A program made the translations under genes and the position numbers. A DNA stretch of 64,000 nucleotides from Promethearchaeota archaeon. Its GTDB lineage: Archaea; Asgardarchaeota; Lokiarchaeia; Sigyniarchaeales; SOKP01. Below, piece after piece: positions 47,569 through 57,996 of this stretch (positions within the stretch are counted from its first letter, which is position 1; each line of letters opens with the position of its first letter). The stretch lies in contig JAEOTR010000046.1 in NCBI GenBank assembly GCA_016839705.1, forward strand, positions 1 to 64,000, written 5' to 3'. The notes beneath the pieces were generated by a model that was not told where the DNA came from, made no database searches, and saw only the letters and a list, made by a program, of their open reading frames with translations.

Positions 47569-50253
47569 ATGGGAATTTCCGGGATTGATATGGTTTTTTC
47601 TAAAGAACTATTTATAGAAATAACTAATGAGATTAATGATTTAATCTTTATTTTAGATTTAGATTTTAGAATTGAGTATATGAACGAGAAGGTATACTCA
47701 AAACTATTAGGATATTCATATGAAGAATTGATTAGTAAAAAGATCAGTAATATCATCGATACTCACGATTTTGAAAAATTGAAAGAAAGTTTTGAGAGAA
47801 AGGATAACAGGTGTGAAAATTCAATTGATATCCAAATCTTATGCAAAGATGGTAAAAAATTATGGTTTGAGAGCAAGATTAAGATTATAACAAATAAGAA
47901 TGGGGAAAGGCGTATTCTTTTTATTTTAAAAGATATTTCGGAGAGAAAGCGAACGGAATTAATTGCTAAAGAATCAAAAGAAAAATATGAAAGTATAATT
48001 AAAACAATTAATGAAGGGTATTATGAGGTTGATCTAAAGGGAAATTTTACGTTTGTTAGTGAAGCGTTATGCAAATTTGTTGGATACACGCAAGACGAAT
48101 TGTTAGGGAAAAACTATACTATGATGACTGAGAGGAAAGCAAATAAATTAGTGTTTAAAACATTTAACACAGTTTTTAAAACTGAAATACAGAAAAATCT
48201 ATTTCAATTTCAGGTTATTAGAAAAAATGGGGAGAGAGCATTTTTTGAAACCTCTGTCTACTTGAAATATGCTACAAATGGTAGAAAAATTGGATTTTAC
48301 GGTATAGTAAGAGATATCACAGAAAGGAAAAAAGAAGAGGATTTAGAAGAGAAATTTAAAGTTGAACTTGCACAGACCGTAAGGCTGAGAACAAGAGAAT
48401 TAGAAGAATCTGAAGAGAAATATAGTAATCTCTTCCAACATTCAAATGATGGTATTTTCTTTCATGATTTGGAAGGAAATATTATTGATGTTAACCAAAA
48501 AGTGTTAGAACAATTCGGATATACCAAAACCGAAATATTGGCTCTTAATATTAGTCAACTCCATCCAATTAGCGAACTTGTAGAATCAAAAAAGGCTTTT
48601 GAACAAATTGCGAAAGATGGATATGTCAGGTTTGAAATTAACTTTAAGAAGAAGAATGGTGATATATTCCCCGCTGAAGTGTCTTCTAGTTTTTTTACTG
48701 TCGGTTCGGAGAGTTTTATCCAAGGAATTGTACGGGATATAACCACTCGAAAACAATCCGAATTAAGACTTAAGGATTCTGAAGAAAAGTATCGCAGTAT
48801 GATTAATAATTTAGATTTAGGATTTTATCAAGTGGATTGGCAAGGAAATTTATTAAATTATAATCCTGCTTTTAGTTCTTTGCTAGGATTTGAACCAAAT
48901 GAAAATTTATTAAAAGCTAATGTGAAACAGTTTTGGCAAAATCCCGTTGAGCGTAAGGCTTACCTAGATTTATTAAAAGACGAAGGGCTCATTAAAAATT
49001 ATATTGTACCTTCGCAAAAAAGGAATGGCCAAAAAATCATATTACAATTAAACTCTCATGTAATTACGAATGAATTTGGGGAACCCTTTAAGATTCAAGG
49101 GTTAATATCTGATATTACAGAAAAATTTGAGTTAGAACAAAAAGTGAAATTGTCTGAGAATAGGTATCGAAATTTAATAGAATCTGTACCCCTTTCAATA
49201 GCACTTGTTGATCAAACAGGTTTTGTTATTTATTGCAATCCTGCAACAGAGAAATTATTAGGATATAGTGAAGAAGAATTAATTGGTAAAGAATTTAGGA
49301 AACTTCCTGCAATAAATCAGAAGTATCTTCCAATGATGCTTGAACGGTTTCAAAAAGTTAGTAAAGGAGTAATATTACCACCGTTTGACGTGGAATTATA
49401 TAAAAAAGACGGTAGTGTAATTTGGATAAGCTATCAAACCTCATTAGTCAAGTTAGATGACGAGATTTTGATTCAGGCAGTTCTTAATGATATTACGGAG
49501 CGTAAAAGGGCTAATCTTCTTATTGAGGAGGAAATTCTAAAATTAAAAGAATTAGATCAAATTAGGAAAGATTTAATATCAAGAGTTTCTCATGAATTGA
49601 AAACTCCTCTTGTTTCTGTATGTGGCGCTTCTGAATTACTTTTAGAATTATTTAAAAATGAGTTAAAAACAGATATTATCGAATTAATTGAAATGATCGA
49701 GAAAGGTGGTACACGATTAAAACACTTAGTTGATAATTTACTTGATATAACTCGTATTGAATATAATAAATTTGAATTGAAAAGAGATATCGTCAATTTA
49801 AGTGAAATTATAAAAGACTGCGCAAAAGAGATGAGGTATCTGATAAAAATGCGAAAACTAGAACTTGTTTTCAACATTCCAGATGAATTACACGTAGAAA
49901 TTGATAAAATTAGAATGGAACAAGTAATATTGAATCTTTTATCTAATGCAATTAAAAACACGCCTCCCAATGGAAAAATTATAATGAAATTATATAAGAA
50001 AGGAGATTGGGCAGAATTTGCAATAAGCGATACCGGTATTGGTTTAACTCGAGAGGAAATGGATAGGCTCTTTACAAGATTTGGCAAGATCGAAAGATAT
50101 GGAGAAGGTTTAGAATATATTGATATTCAGGGTTCTGGTCTCGGATTATATATTTCCAAAGAAATTTTAGATTTACATGAAGGTCAAATTAGGGCGGAAT
50201 CTGCTGGGAGAGATAAAGGTTGCACATTTACAATAAAGATACCAATCAAATAA
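47569..50253 (+). CDS. Multi-PAS sensor histidine kinase
   Basis: Repeated PAS/PAC units ('DISERKR', 'DITERKK', 'DITTRKQ'); HisKA 'SHELKTPLVSV'; HATPase 'NLLSNAIKNTPP...DTGIGL...GSGLGLYI'. Confidence 0.94.
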   Translation: MGISGIDMVFSKELFIEITNEINDLIFILDLDFRIEYMNEKVYSKLLGYSYEELISKKISNIIDTHDFEKLKESFERKDNRCENSIDIQILCKDGKKLWFESKIKIITNKNGERRILFILKDISERKRTELIAKESKEKYESIIKTINEGYYEVDLKGNFTFVSEALCKFVGYTQDELLGKNYTMMTERKANKLVFKTFNTVFKTEIQKNLFQFQVIRKNGERAFFETSVYLKYATNGRKIGFYGIVRDITERKKEEDLEEKFKVELAQTVRLRTRELEESEEKYSNLFQHSNDGIFFHDLEGNIIDVNQKVLEQFGYTKTEILALNISQLHPISELVESKKAFEQIAKDGYVRFEINFKKKNGDIFPAEVSSSFFTVGSESFIQGIVRDITTRKQSELRLKDSEEKYRSMINNLDLGFYQVDWQGNLLNYNPAFSSLLGFEPNENLLKANVKQFWQNPVERKAYLDLLKDEGLIKNYIVPSQKRNGQKIILQLNSHVITNEFGEPFKIQGLISDITEKFELEQKVKLSENRYRNLIESVPLSIALVDQTGFVIYCNPATEKLLGYSEEELIGKEFRKLPAINQKYLPMMLERFQKVSKGVILPPFDVELYKKDGSVIWISYQTSLVKLDDEILIQAVLNDITERKRANLLIEEEILKLKELDQIRKDLISRVSHELKTPLVSVCGASELLLELFKNELKTDIIELIEMIEKGGTRLKHLVDNLLDITRIEYNKFELKRDIVNLSEIIKDCAKEMRYLIKMRKLELVFNIPDELHVEIDKIRMEQVILNLLSNAIKNTPPNGKIIMKLYKKGDWAEFAISDTGIGLTREEMDRLFTRFGKIERYGEGLEYIDIQGSGLGLYISKEILDLHEGQIRAESAGRDKGCTFTIKIPIK

Positions 50254-50300
50254 GAAAATTAAATTATCATAAAATTTGAAAAAAATATCCATCGCTAGAA

Positions 50301-52190
50301 ATGAAATACGATAGAGGAGAAATTGAAGAGAGTTATAAAGATTTATTTGACTATTCTTTAGATATAATTTATGTTAGCGATCTGAGAGGAAATTTTCTTG
50401 ATGCTAATGATATAGCATTAGAAAGGCTTGGATATAAAAGAGAAGAGGTCCTTAACATTTCCTTTTTAGATTTACTTGACAAAGATGAATTAATAAAGGC
50501 TTTTGAAGTAATCAAGGAAATAAAAAATACAGGAAAACAATCAAAACATAGACAGTATAAACTTAAAACAAAATATGGAGAGATCATATACGTGGAAACA
50601 TTTGGAATTCCATTGAGAAAGAGCGGTAAAATTTATGCCATTTTAGGTATTGGAAACGATATTACAGACATAAAGTTTGCTGAGCAAAAATTAATTGAAT
50701 CAGAAGAAAAATATCGACATTTATTTCAGAGTTCTCCTTTTTTTGTGGGATTAGTAGACTTAAACGGGGTATTAATAGATTGCAATGATATCGTAAATAA
50801 GCTTCTTTCGGTTCACACAAAAGAGGATATTATTGGAAAGAATTTTAGAGAAATCTTTGCAATAAATGAGAAGAATAATGATGTTATCCCACTATTTAAG
50901 GCACTTTTTAAGAAGATAATTCAAGGTAAAACTCCAGAACCTATTGAATTTAAGTTAAATCGAACTGTAGGAGACTTTTTATGGTTAAATTTACGTGGAT
51001 CACTCATAAATATTGAAAAAAAGAATTTAATTCAATTCATAATTCAAGATATTTCAGACAAAAAAAAAGCTGAACAAAAATTAAAGGAGTCCGAAGAAAA
51101 ATATCGGTTTCTATTTGAAGATTCCCCATTTTCTATAATTCTAATAAATTCTAGGGGTATAGTCATTGATTGCAATCCTGCAATTCTATTATTAGGGGAT
51201 TATGAAAAAGAAGATTTGATAGATATCCCATTTAAGGATTTGAAAATAATACCTGAGGAATTCCTTCAAACTTTAATAGATTTATTTACACGTTTCATTA
51301 AAGGAGAAGTTTTACACCGTATAGATATTCAGTTATATAAAAAAGATAGTAGTCTAATTTGGGCTAATTTACAAGCTTCTCTGGTTGAAGTTGGTGGTGA
51401 AACATTCGTTCAGGTAATTTTACATGATATAACTAAACGAAAGGAAGCAGAACTTTTAATAAACGAAGAGATCCAAAAGTTAAAAGATCTAGATCAATTA
51501 CGAAAGGATTTGATCTCGAGGGTGTCACATGAATTAAAAACACCCCTAGTATCTGTATTTGCCAGTTCAGAATATCTTTTAAGTGAATATAAAGATAAAT
51601 TAGGAGAAGATGTATTGGAATTAATTCAAATGATACAAAAGGGTGGAAATAGATTGAAGCATTTAGTAAATAACCTATTAGATATCACAAGAATTGAATA
51701 TAATAAATTCAATCTAGAAAAAGAGACAATTAACCTTTCTGAAATAATAATAGAATGTTCAGAAGAGATGAAGTACCTAATTAGGGGGAGGAAGCTTGAG
51801 CTTGAATTAAATCTTCCACAGAATTTATACTTAAAAATAGATAGAATAAGAATACAACAAGTTATTACTAATTTACTCCTTAATGCAATAAAAAATACCC
51901 CACCTTACGGGAAAATAATAATAATCCTTTGGAAAAATGAGGACTGGGTAGAAATTTCGATAAAAGATACAGGAGTTGGGTTAACCAAAGAAGAAATGGA
52001 GATAATATTTACCAGATTTGGTAAAATTGAAAGAGTAGGAGAAGGATTAGAATATATTGACATTCAGGGCTCAGGATTAGGATTATTTATATCAAAAGAA
52101 ATAGCTCAGTTACATGGTGGATTAATTACCGCAAAATCAGAAGGTAGACATAAGGGAAGTATCTTTACCATAAAAATTCCCTTTGATTGA
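50301..52190 (+). CDS. Multi-PAS sensor histidine kinase (tandem paralog)
   Basis: Three PAS units; HisKA 'SHELKTPLVSV'; HATPase 'DTGVGLTKEEMEIIFTRFGKIERVGEGLEYIDIQGSGLGLFI', closely matching the preceding gene. Confidence 0.94.
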   Translation: MKYDRGEIEESYKDLFDYSLDIIYVSDLRGNFLDANDIALERLGYKREEVLNISFLDLLDKDELIKAFEVIKEIKNTGKQSKHRQYKLKTKYGEIIYVETFGIPLRKSGKIYAILGIGNDITDIKFAEQKLIESEEKYRHLFQSSPFFVGLVDLNGVLIDCNDIVNKLLSVHTKEDIIGKNFREIFAINEKNNDVIPLFKALFKKIIQGKTPEPIEFKLNRTVGDFLWLNLRGSLINIEKKNLIQFIIQDISDKKKAEQKLKESEEKYRFLFEDSPFSIILINSRGIVIDCNPAILLLGDYEKEDLIDIPFKDLKIIPEEFLQTLIDLFTRFIKGEVLHRIDIQLYKKDSSLIWANLQASLVEVGGETFVQVILHDITKRKEAELLINEEIQKLKDLDQLRKDLISRVSHELKTPLVSVFASSEYLLSEYKDKLGEDVLELIQMIQKGGNRLKHLVNNLLDITRIEYNKFNLEKETINLSEIIIECSEEMKYLIRGRKLELELNLPQNLYLKIDRIRIQQVITNLLLNAIKNTPPYGKIIIILWKNEDWVEISIKDTGVGLTKEEMEIIFTRFGKIERVGEGLEYIDIQGSGLGLFISKEIAQLHGGLITAKSEGRHKGSIFTIKIPFD

Positions 52191-52208
52191 TTAATAGGTT
52201 AAATTGGA

Positions 52209-52796
52209 TTATATTATTCTTGCTAAGTTATACCCTTTTTCTATTAGTTCAAAATTAAATGTTCCTATTTTCTCACCCAAACGTTTTAAAACCACAGTTT
52301 TCAAAAAATCAAGTTTTAATTCTGGTAACCCTTTTGACAGTAATCCTAAGATTGGTGTATTTAAAACAGGATTCCCATCAATGGTTAAATTTTTATCGAG
52401 TGCCAATTTGCTAATATCCGCAACAATTACTTTTGTTTTTTTACTCAATTTATATCTATTCACAAAATATTCAGGTTCTCTTTCAGAGTTAATAATAAAG
52501 ACACCATCTTGTTGAAGAGAAGACACCATTTCTTGGTTTAAAACCGTTTCGTCAAATATCATTAAAATATTAGGATATTCTATTTGTGCTCTATCCCAGA
52601 TTGTGTTTACTCGAGAAAGCTTTGCATATGCTTGAACGGGAGCACCTCTCCTTTCGGCTCCAAATGAAGGATATGCATGAACATCAGCAAATTTTCCACT
52701 TAAATATGCAGCTTCGGCAATTAACTCTGCGCATGTAACTACGCCTTGTCCTCCTCGTCCATTAATTATAATTTCTATAATATCAGATCCATTCAT
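52209..52796 (-). CDS. porG: Pyruvate:ferredoxin oxidoreductase subunit gamma
   Basis: 'IEIIINGRGGQGVVTCAELIAEAAYLSGKFADVHAYPSFGAERRGAPVQAYAKLS'. Confidence 0.94.
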   Translation of the reverse strand: MNGSDIIEIIINGRGGQGVVTCAELIAEAAYLSGKFADVHAYPSFGAERRGAPVQAYAKLSRVNTIWDRAQIEYPNILMIFDETVLNQEMVSSLQQDGVFIINSEREPEYFVNRYKLSKKTKVIVADISKLALDKNLTIDGNPVLNTPILGLLSKGLPELKLDFLKTVVLKRLGEKIGTFNFELIEKGYNLARII

Positions 52797-52984
52797 CTGT
52801 AATGATTATAAATATTGCTTTAAGTTACTTATTAAGAAGTTTATCGAATAATTTAAAATTTGTATATTAGAATCCCTTATGAAAATAAAACTATAGAACA
52901 ACAAAAGGTAATAATAATAAGAAGGGTAGGATATTATAAATTATTAAAAATCGGACTTCTATAATTAGCTGAAGTGATAATATC

Positions 52985-53833
52985 ATGAAAAATCAAACTG
53001 GGTACTTCGAAGGAAGAGAATTAACAAAACTATTCTATCAATATTGGTCTCCAGACGCAGGAGAAATTAAGGCTTATATAATTGGGATTCATGGTTGGGG
53101 CACTCATTCTGACAGATTGATACTCCCCGCCGAATATTTAACAGATAAAGGATATGCAGTTTATGCTTTTGATTTAAGAGGACATTACCGGAATAGTGGG
53201 GACACTCCGGGACACATTGAAAGTATAGATCATATCCAAAAAGATATCGTTCTCTTTATGGATGTGGTTCGTAATATCGCAAATGATAAGAAAATATTCT
53301 TGATTGGTCATTCTTTTGGTGGATTGATGAGTTTAATGTATGCTATTAATCACCCCGCATTATCAGGTGCATTGGTATCTTCTCCATTATTAGGTATGTT
53401 CATGAAATTGTCAATGGGTAAGAAAGTTATCAAATCAATATCAAAAAATATCGTTAAACTGGCACCTAATAAAATTTTAAATAATATAATTGATCAAAAT
53501 CAATTGACAAGCGATTTAAAAATATTGAGAAAGCACATTGCTGATAAAAATAAAATTGATATTATCTCGGCGAAATCAGCTACAGAAATTGATAAATATA
53601 CAAAATGGGTAATGGAAAATGCTTCAAATTTGATTTGTCCTGTATTGATAATGCAAGCGGGAAATGATAAAATAGTTGATAAAACGAAACCAAAACAATT
53701 CTTTGAGATAGTAAAGAGTAAAGATAAAAGTTATAAAGAATATGATGGATTTCTACATGAGCTATGGAATGAAAAAGGAAGGGCTCAGGTGTTTCAAGAT
53801 ATGTTTATATGGCTTGAAAAGCATATAAAATAA
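52985..53833 (+). CDS. Alpha/beta hydrolase (monoacylglycerol lipase-like)
   Basis: 'IIGIHGWGTHSDR', 'YAFDLRGHYRNSGDTPGHI', 'LIGHSFGGLMSL', 'DGFLHELWNE'. Confidence 0.93.
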   Translation: MKNQTGYFEGRELTKLFYQYWSPDAGEIKAYIIGIHGWGTHSDRLILPAEYLTDKGYAVYAFDLRGHYRNSGDTPGHIESIDHIQKDIVLFMDVVRNIANDKKIFLIGHSFGGLMSLMYAINHPALSGALVSSPLLGMFMKLSMGKKVIKSISKNIVKLAPNKILNNIIDQNQLTSDLKILRKHIADKNKIDIISAKSATEIDKYTKWVMENASNLICPVLIMQAGNDKIVDKTKPKQFFEIVKSKDKSYKEYDGFLHELWNEKGRAQVFQDMFIWLEKHIK

Positions 53834-53992
53834 ATTTCATCTAGTTTTAACATTTTGGGAGTCCCTCAAGAATAATAAAAAACCTCCCCATCTTCATTAT
53901 TATTGTTATTAAAAAATTAACAAATACAATTAATATAAAATCACGGTTATAATTGATTATAACAATCACCTTAACTCTCAAATAATTTAATC

Positions 53993-56878
53993 ATGGAGGA
54001 AATAGACGAAAGGAAACTCACTCCTATGTTAAAACATTGGTATTCTATTCGTAAGAGGTATCCTTCATCTCAGTTGATTGCTTATAGGATGGGGGACTTT
54101 TTCGAGTTCTTCTATGATGACGCTGAAAGAATTTCAAAGTTATTAGGGATAACATTAACGAAAAGAGGAGATGTTCCTCTTGCCGGTATTCCACATCATT
54201 CAGCTAAAAACTATTTCAACAACCTTATGAATCTTGGTCAAACATTAGTGATTGTTGACCAACTGGAAGATCCAGCAACTGTGAAAGGGAGAATAGTAAA
54301 ACGTGGCGTTACTCGAATCCTATCACCTGGTACGGTAACTGAACCTACTCTGCTAAATGCTAATGAAAATAATTACATTGCGTCTATAGTAAAGCAGAGG
54401 AAAGGTTTTGGAGTCGCATTTACAGATATTTCTACAGGAGAGTTTGTAACTACTGAATTTTCCTCTAAATTGGAAGATGCTCAAGAAAAATTGCTAAGTG
54501 TTTTTTCTCAATATGATCCTGTCGAATTAATTATTCCTCCCGAACTTAAACAAGATGAGAGATTTTTTATTATATTGACAGATTTAACAGGTGCAATTAT
54601 TAAAACATATCAAGAATACGTTTTTGATTATGACGAAGCATACAACTTAATAACACGCCATTTTAAAATTGTTAATTTGGAATCATTTGGATTAGAAAGT
54701 TTAGAGATGGCTGTTCAAGCAACTGGTGGCCTATTAGCTTTTTTAAAAGAAACCCAAAGAGATGTTATTCCAAATATTTTTAAAATTAGTGTAATTCAAG
54801 AGAAAGAAATTTTGCATTTAGATTATATTACTCAAAGGAATTTAGAGTTAATACATTCGTTATGGGATAAAGGGAAGGATGCTACTTTATATTCAGTGTT
54901 TAATCAGACCCATACCCCAATGGGTGCCCGATTATTAAAAAAATTTATATTGCAGCCTTTAGTAAAAATCGAACAGATAAACAACAGACTCAACATCGTT
55001 CAAAAATTTAAGGATGATATTTTCTTAAGATCTGATTTGAGGGAGGAGTTAAGAATTATAGGGGATCTTGAAAGATATATTAACAAATTAAATTATATTG
55101 GTCGCACAAATGCTCGGGATCTCATAAATATTAGAAATTCTCTGGAAAAAATCCCAAAAATTAGAGAATTGCTAATAAAAGCAGATATTTCAGAAATTTC
55201 ACAATTTATCAAGAAAATCAAGCCATTTGACGGAATAAAGGCCCTAATAGGGAATTCAATAAAAGAAAACCCTCCGATTAATATAAAAGAGGGTAATATT
55301 ATTAAAGATGGCTATGATAAGAAAGTAGATGAACTCAGAGATATGCTCTATAACGGAAAGAAATATGTGTTAGAATATGAACAAGAACAGAAGAAGAGGT
55401 GGAAGTTAAGCTCAGGATTAAAAGTTAGTCATAATAACATTCTTGGATATTATATCGAAATAACTCTAAGAACTATAACATCAATCCCAAAATTACCTGA
55501 GGAATACATAGAGCGCGCAACTTTAAAGAATGCAAAAAGATACACTACGAAAAAATTGAAAGAACTTGAAGAAAAAATAGTTAATGCTGAAGATCAAATC
55601 AATAGTTTAGAATATGAAATATTCAGTAAAATTAGAGAGACAGTGGAAAAAGAAACTGAAGATATTCTAGAAACCGCGCAAAATATTGCCGTTATCGACG
55701 TTTTAACGAGTTTTGCCGAAATAGCTGAAAAATATGATTATTGTAGGCCTATAGTTACAGATAATTCTAAAATAATAATAAAAGAGGGGAGACATCCAGT
55801 GGTAGAACAAATCAATATAACCGACAAGTTCATTCCAAACGATTGCTATTTAGACAATGAAACAGATCAGCTGTTAATAATTACCGGCCCGAATATGGCC
55901 GGAAAAAGTACTTTTCTTAGACAAGTAGCTTTAATTTGTCTTATCGCGCAGATGGGATCCTTTGTTCCTGCTAAATCCGCTACTATAGGTGTGGTGGATC
56001 AAATCTTTACGCGTATAGGTGCTTCAGACGATCTTGCTCGTAAATTGAGCACTTTTATGATTGAAATGACAGAAACTGCGAAAATCCTTCATTATGCAAC
56101 TTCGAAAAGTCTTATTATAATTGATGAATTAGGACGGGGAACGAGTACAAGTGATGGTCAAAGCATCGCAATGGCTACTTTAGAGAAACTAAATAAATTA
56201 AAGGTAAAAACTCTTTTCAGCACTCATTACCATCAATTAACAGAGATAAACCTACCAGGAGTGAAAAATTATCATTTAGATATCATTGAAAATGATGATG
56301 GGACTATAAATTTTGTTAGAAAATTAAAACCTGGGTCTACTGATAAATCATATGGTATTCACGTAGCAAAATTAGCAGGGATCCCTGATGAAGTTATTAT
56401 CAGAGCCTTTGAAATTCTTGAACAAATAGAACAAAACGATCCTTTTAGAACGATGGTTAGAGAAAATGGGAATATGATTTCATCTGACATGCATTATGAT
56501 AAGATTTTGAATGGAAAGAAAACAGAACTGGAAAGATTAAATCAAGAATTAAAATCTATAAAAGAGAAATTAACCGATTACGGTGACGATCTAGGAAGAA
56601 AGGAAAAAGAATTAGAAAAAAGAAGTGCTGAGATTAAGGAATCGGAGTTAAAAATAAAAGAGTTTAAAGCTAAAGCTTCTCAAACTCATACATTGAGAAA
56701 AAAAAAGTATGTGCAAACAAGTCTATTTGAACCTGTGGAAAAGAAAGCAGAACTATTCGATGAGGATTTACAGACATTAGTAGACTATTTCAAAAAATTT
56801 GATATCGATACTTTAACCCCAAATGATTTGAAACAAAAATTAATTGAACTTAAAAAGAAAATCGAAAATTATAGTTAA
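53993..56878 (+). CDS. mutS: DNA mismatch repair protein MutS
   Basis: 'YRMGDFFEFFYDDA' (FxE mismatch motif intact), Walker A 'ITGPNMAGKSTFLRQVALI', 'IIDELGRGTSTSDGQSIA', 'TLFSTHYHQLTE'. Confidence 0.97.
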   Translation: MEEIDERKLTPMLKHWYSIRKRYPSSQLIAYRMGDFFEFFYDDAERISKLLGITLTKRGDVPLAGIPHHSAKNYFNNLMNLGQTLVIVDQLEDPATVKGRIVKRGVTRILSPGTVTEPTLLNANENNYIASIVKQRKGFGVAFTDISTGEFVTTEFSSKLEDAQEKLLSVFSQYDPVELIIPPELKQDERFFIILTDLTGAIIKTYQEYVFDYDEAYNLITRHFKIVNLESFGLESLEMAVQATGGLLAFLKETQRDVIPNIFKISVIQEKEILHLDYITQRNLELIHSLWDKGKDATLYSVFNQTHTPMGARLLKKFILQPLVKIEQINNRLNIVQKFKDDIFLRSDLREELRIIGDLERYINKLNYIGRTNARDLINIRNSLEKIPKIRELLIKADISEISQFIKKIKPFDGIKALIGNSIKENPPINIKEGNIIKDGYDKKVDELRDMLYNGKKYVLEYEQEQKKRWKLSSGLKVSHNNILGYYIEITLRTITSIPKLPEEYIERATLKNAKRYTTKKLKELEEKIVNAEDQINSLEYEIFSKIRETVEKETEDILETAQNIAVIDVLTSFAEIAEKYDYCRPIVTDNSKIIIKEGRHPVVEQINITDKFIPNDCYLDNETDQLLIITGPNMAGKSTFLRQVALICLIAQMGSFVPAKSATIGVVDQIFTRIGASDDLARKLSTFMIEMTETAKILHYATSKSLIIIDELGRGTSTSDGQSIAMATLEKLNKLKVKTLFSTHYHQLTEINLPGVKNYHLDIIENDDGTINFVRKLKPGSTDKSYGIHVAKLAGIPDEVIIRAFEILEQIEQNDPFRTMVRENGNMISSDMHYDKILNGKKTELERLNQELKSIKEKLTDYGDDLGRKEKELEKRSAEIKESELKIKEFKAKASQTHTLRKKKYVQTSLFEPVEKKAELFDEDLQTLVDYFKKFDIDTLTPNDLKQKLIELKKKIENYS

Positions 56879-57786
56879 GCTAAAACTACAGGTATTATAA
56901 ATACAATCGTGGTTAGATATATATAATAAACAGTTATTATCGATACTAGAATTATTCGATATAAATTCTTCCTCTCCTCATTTCTAATATTTTCCATAAA
57001 TATAATTAACAACAATCCAATAAACATTAGATGGGAAGGTTGTAACGCTTTCCAAATTATCGAATCGATTATTAAAAGACCCTGTATTTCACCATCACTA
57101 TATCCCCAATTAGTAATCATTTGGAGGAAATAATCAGGAAAAATCATATACGGAATGAATATAATTGCAAACGGAATTAAAAAATAGAACAGATCTTTCC
57201 ACTTAATTTTCCTTGCTATTAATAAAACTGGAATGAAAACTATCGCTGTTATTTTAAAAGTTGCTAGTGTAAAGAGAATACCTGCAAACCATTTTTGATC
57301 TCTTTCTAGATATACAAAAGAATAAAATAATAAGAAGGCAATAAGAAAATTAACGTTGTTGTAATAAGCGTCGATACTATAACCCACGATACCTAAAATA
57401 TAAAAAATTAGTAAATCTTTTTTATTTTTAAACATTTTAGGTGATTCTCGTATTATTAGGATAGTTAAAGCCAATCTTAACACATCCCAAACATACACAC
57501 TAACTAAACCCCCAGATGGAATAATTTTTATCGGTAAAAAGAGGAAATACCAGAAGTAAAGATAATAGGGAGGCCAATCAGATATTGATACATCATCATA
57601 AAAATTAACTAAACCGTTGTCCATACCTTCGAGCAAGATTTTAAAATCAATATCTTTAGTTTCCTTTATCCATGTTGAGATGTCAAAAAAATATAAGAAT
57701 ATCCTCAGAATTACAAAAGAAATTGTTATTATTGCTAAGATGTACATAACATATTTCTGAATCGGAATTTCTCTTTCATTATTCAT
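56875..57786 (-). CDS. Multi-pass membrane protein (GT87 / DUF2029-like, tentative)
   Basis: 303 aa, about 8 TM segments, 'SDWPPYYLYFWYFLFLPIKII' near the N-terminus; 4-bp convergent overlap with mutS. Confidence 0.55.
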   Translation of the reverse strand: MNNEREIPIQKYVMYILAIITISFVILRIFLYFFDISTWIKETKDIDFKILLEGMDNGLVNFYDDVSISDWPPYYLYFWYFLFLPIKIIPSGGLVSVYVWDVLRLALTILIIRESPKMFKNKKDLLIFYILGIVGYSIDAYYNNVNFLIAFLLFYSFVYLERDQKWFAGILFTLATFKITAIVFIPVLLIARKIKWKDLFYFLIPFAIIFIPYMIFPDYFLQMITNWGYSDGEIQGLLIIDSIIWKALQPSHLMFIGLLLIIFMENIRNEERKNLYRIILVSIITVYYIYLTTIVFIIPVVLA

Positions 57787-57996
57787 AGCAGTATAGCTAA
57801 ATCATGTGTTCCGTTCTATTAAAATTACTTTGATATATTAAACCAGATTTAAAAGCCTTACTTATAGAAAAATCATTATTTGGATTTATTTAAACCTTAA
57901 TAGAGTATTATTTTATATTTGATGGCATTTGGAAATATAGTAACTTAATAGAATATTAATTTCTTAGGAATAAAATGCATAAATGCGGGTAATATC

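Noticed and set aside
49590-50087. 165-aa ORF antisense to histidine kinase 1
   Set aside because: Shadow ORF over conserved HisKA/HATPase coding sequence.
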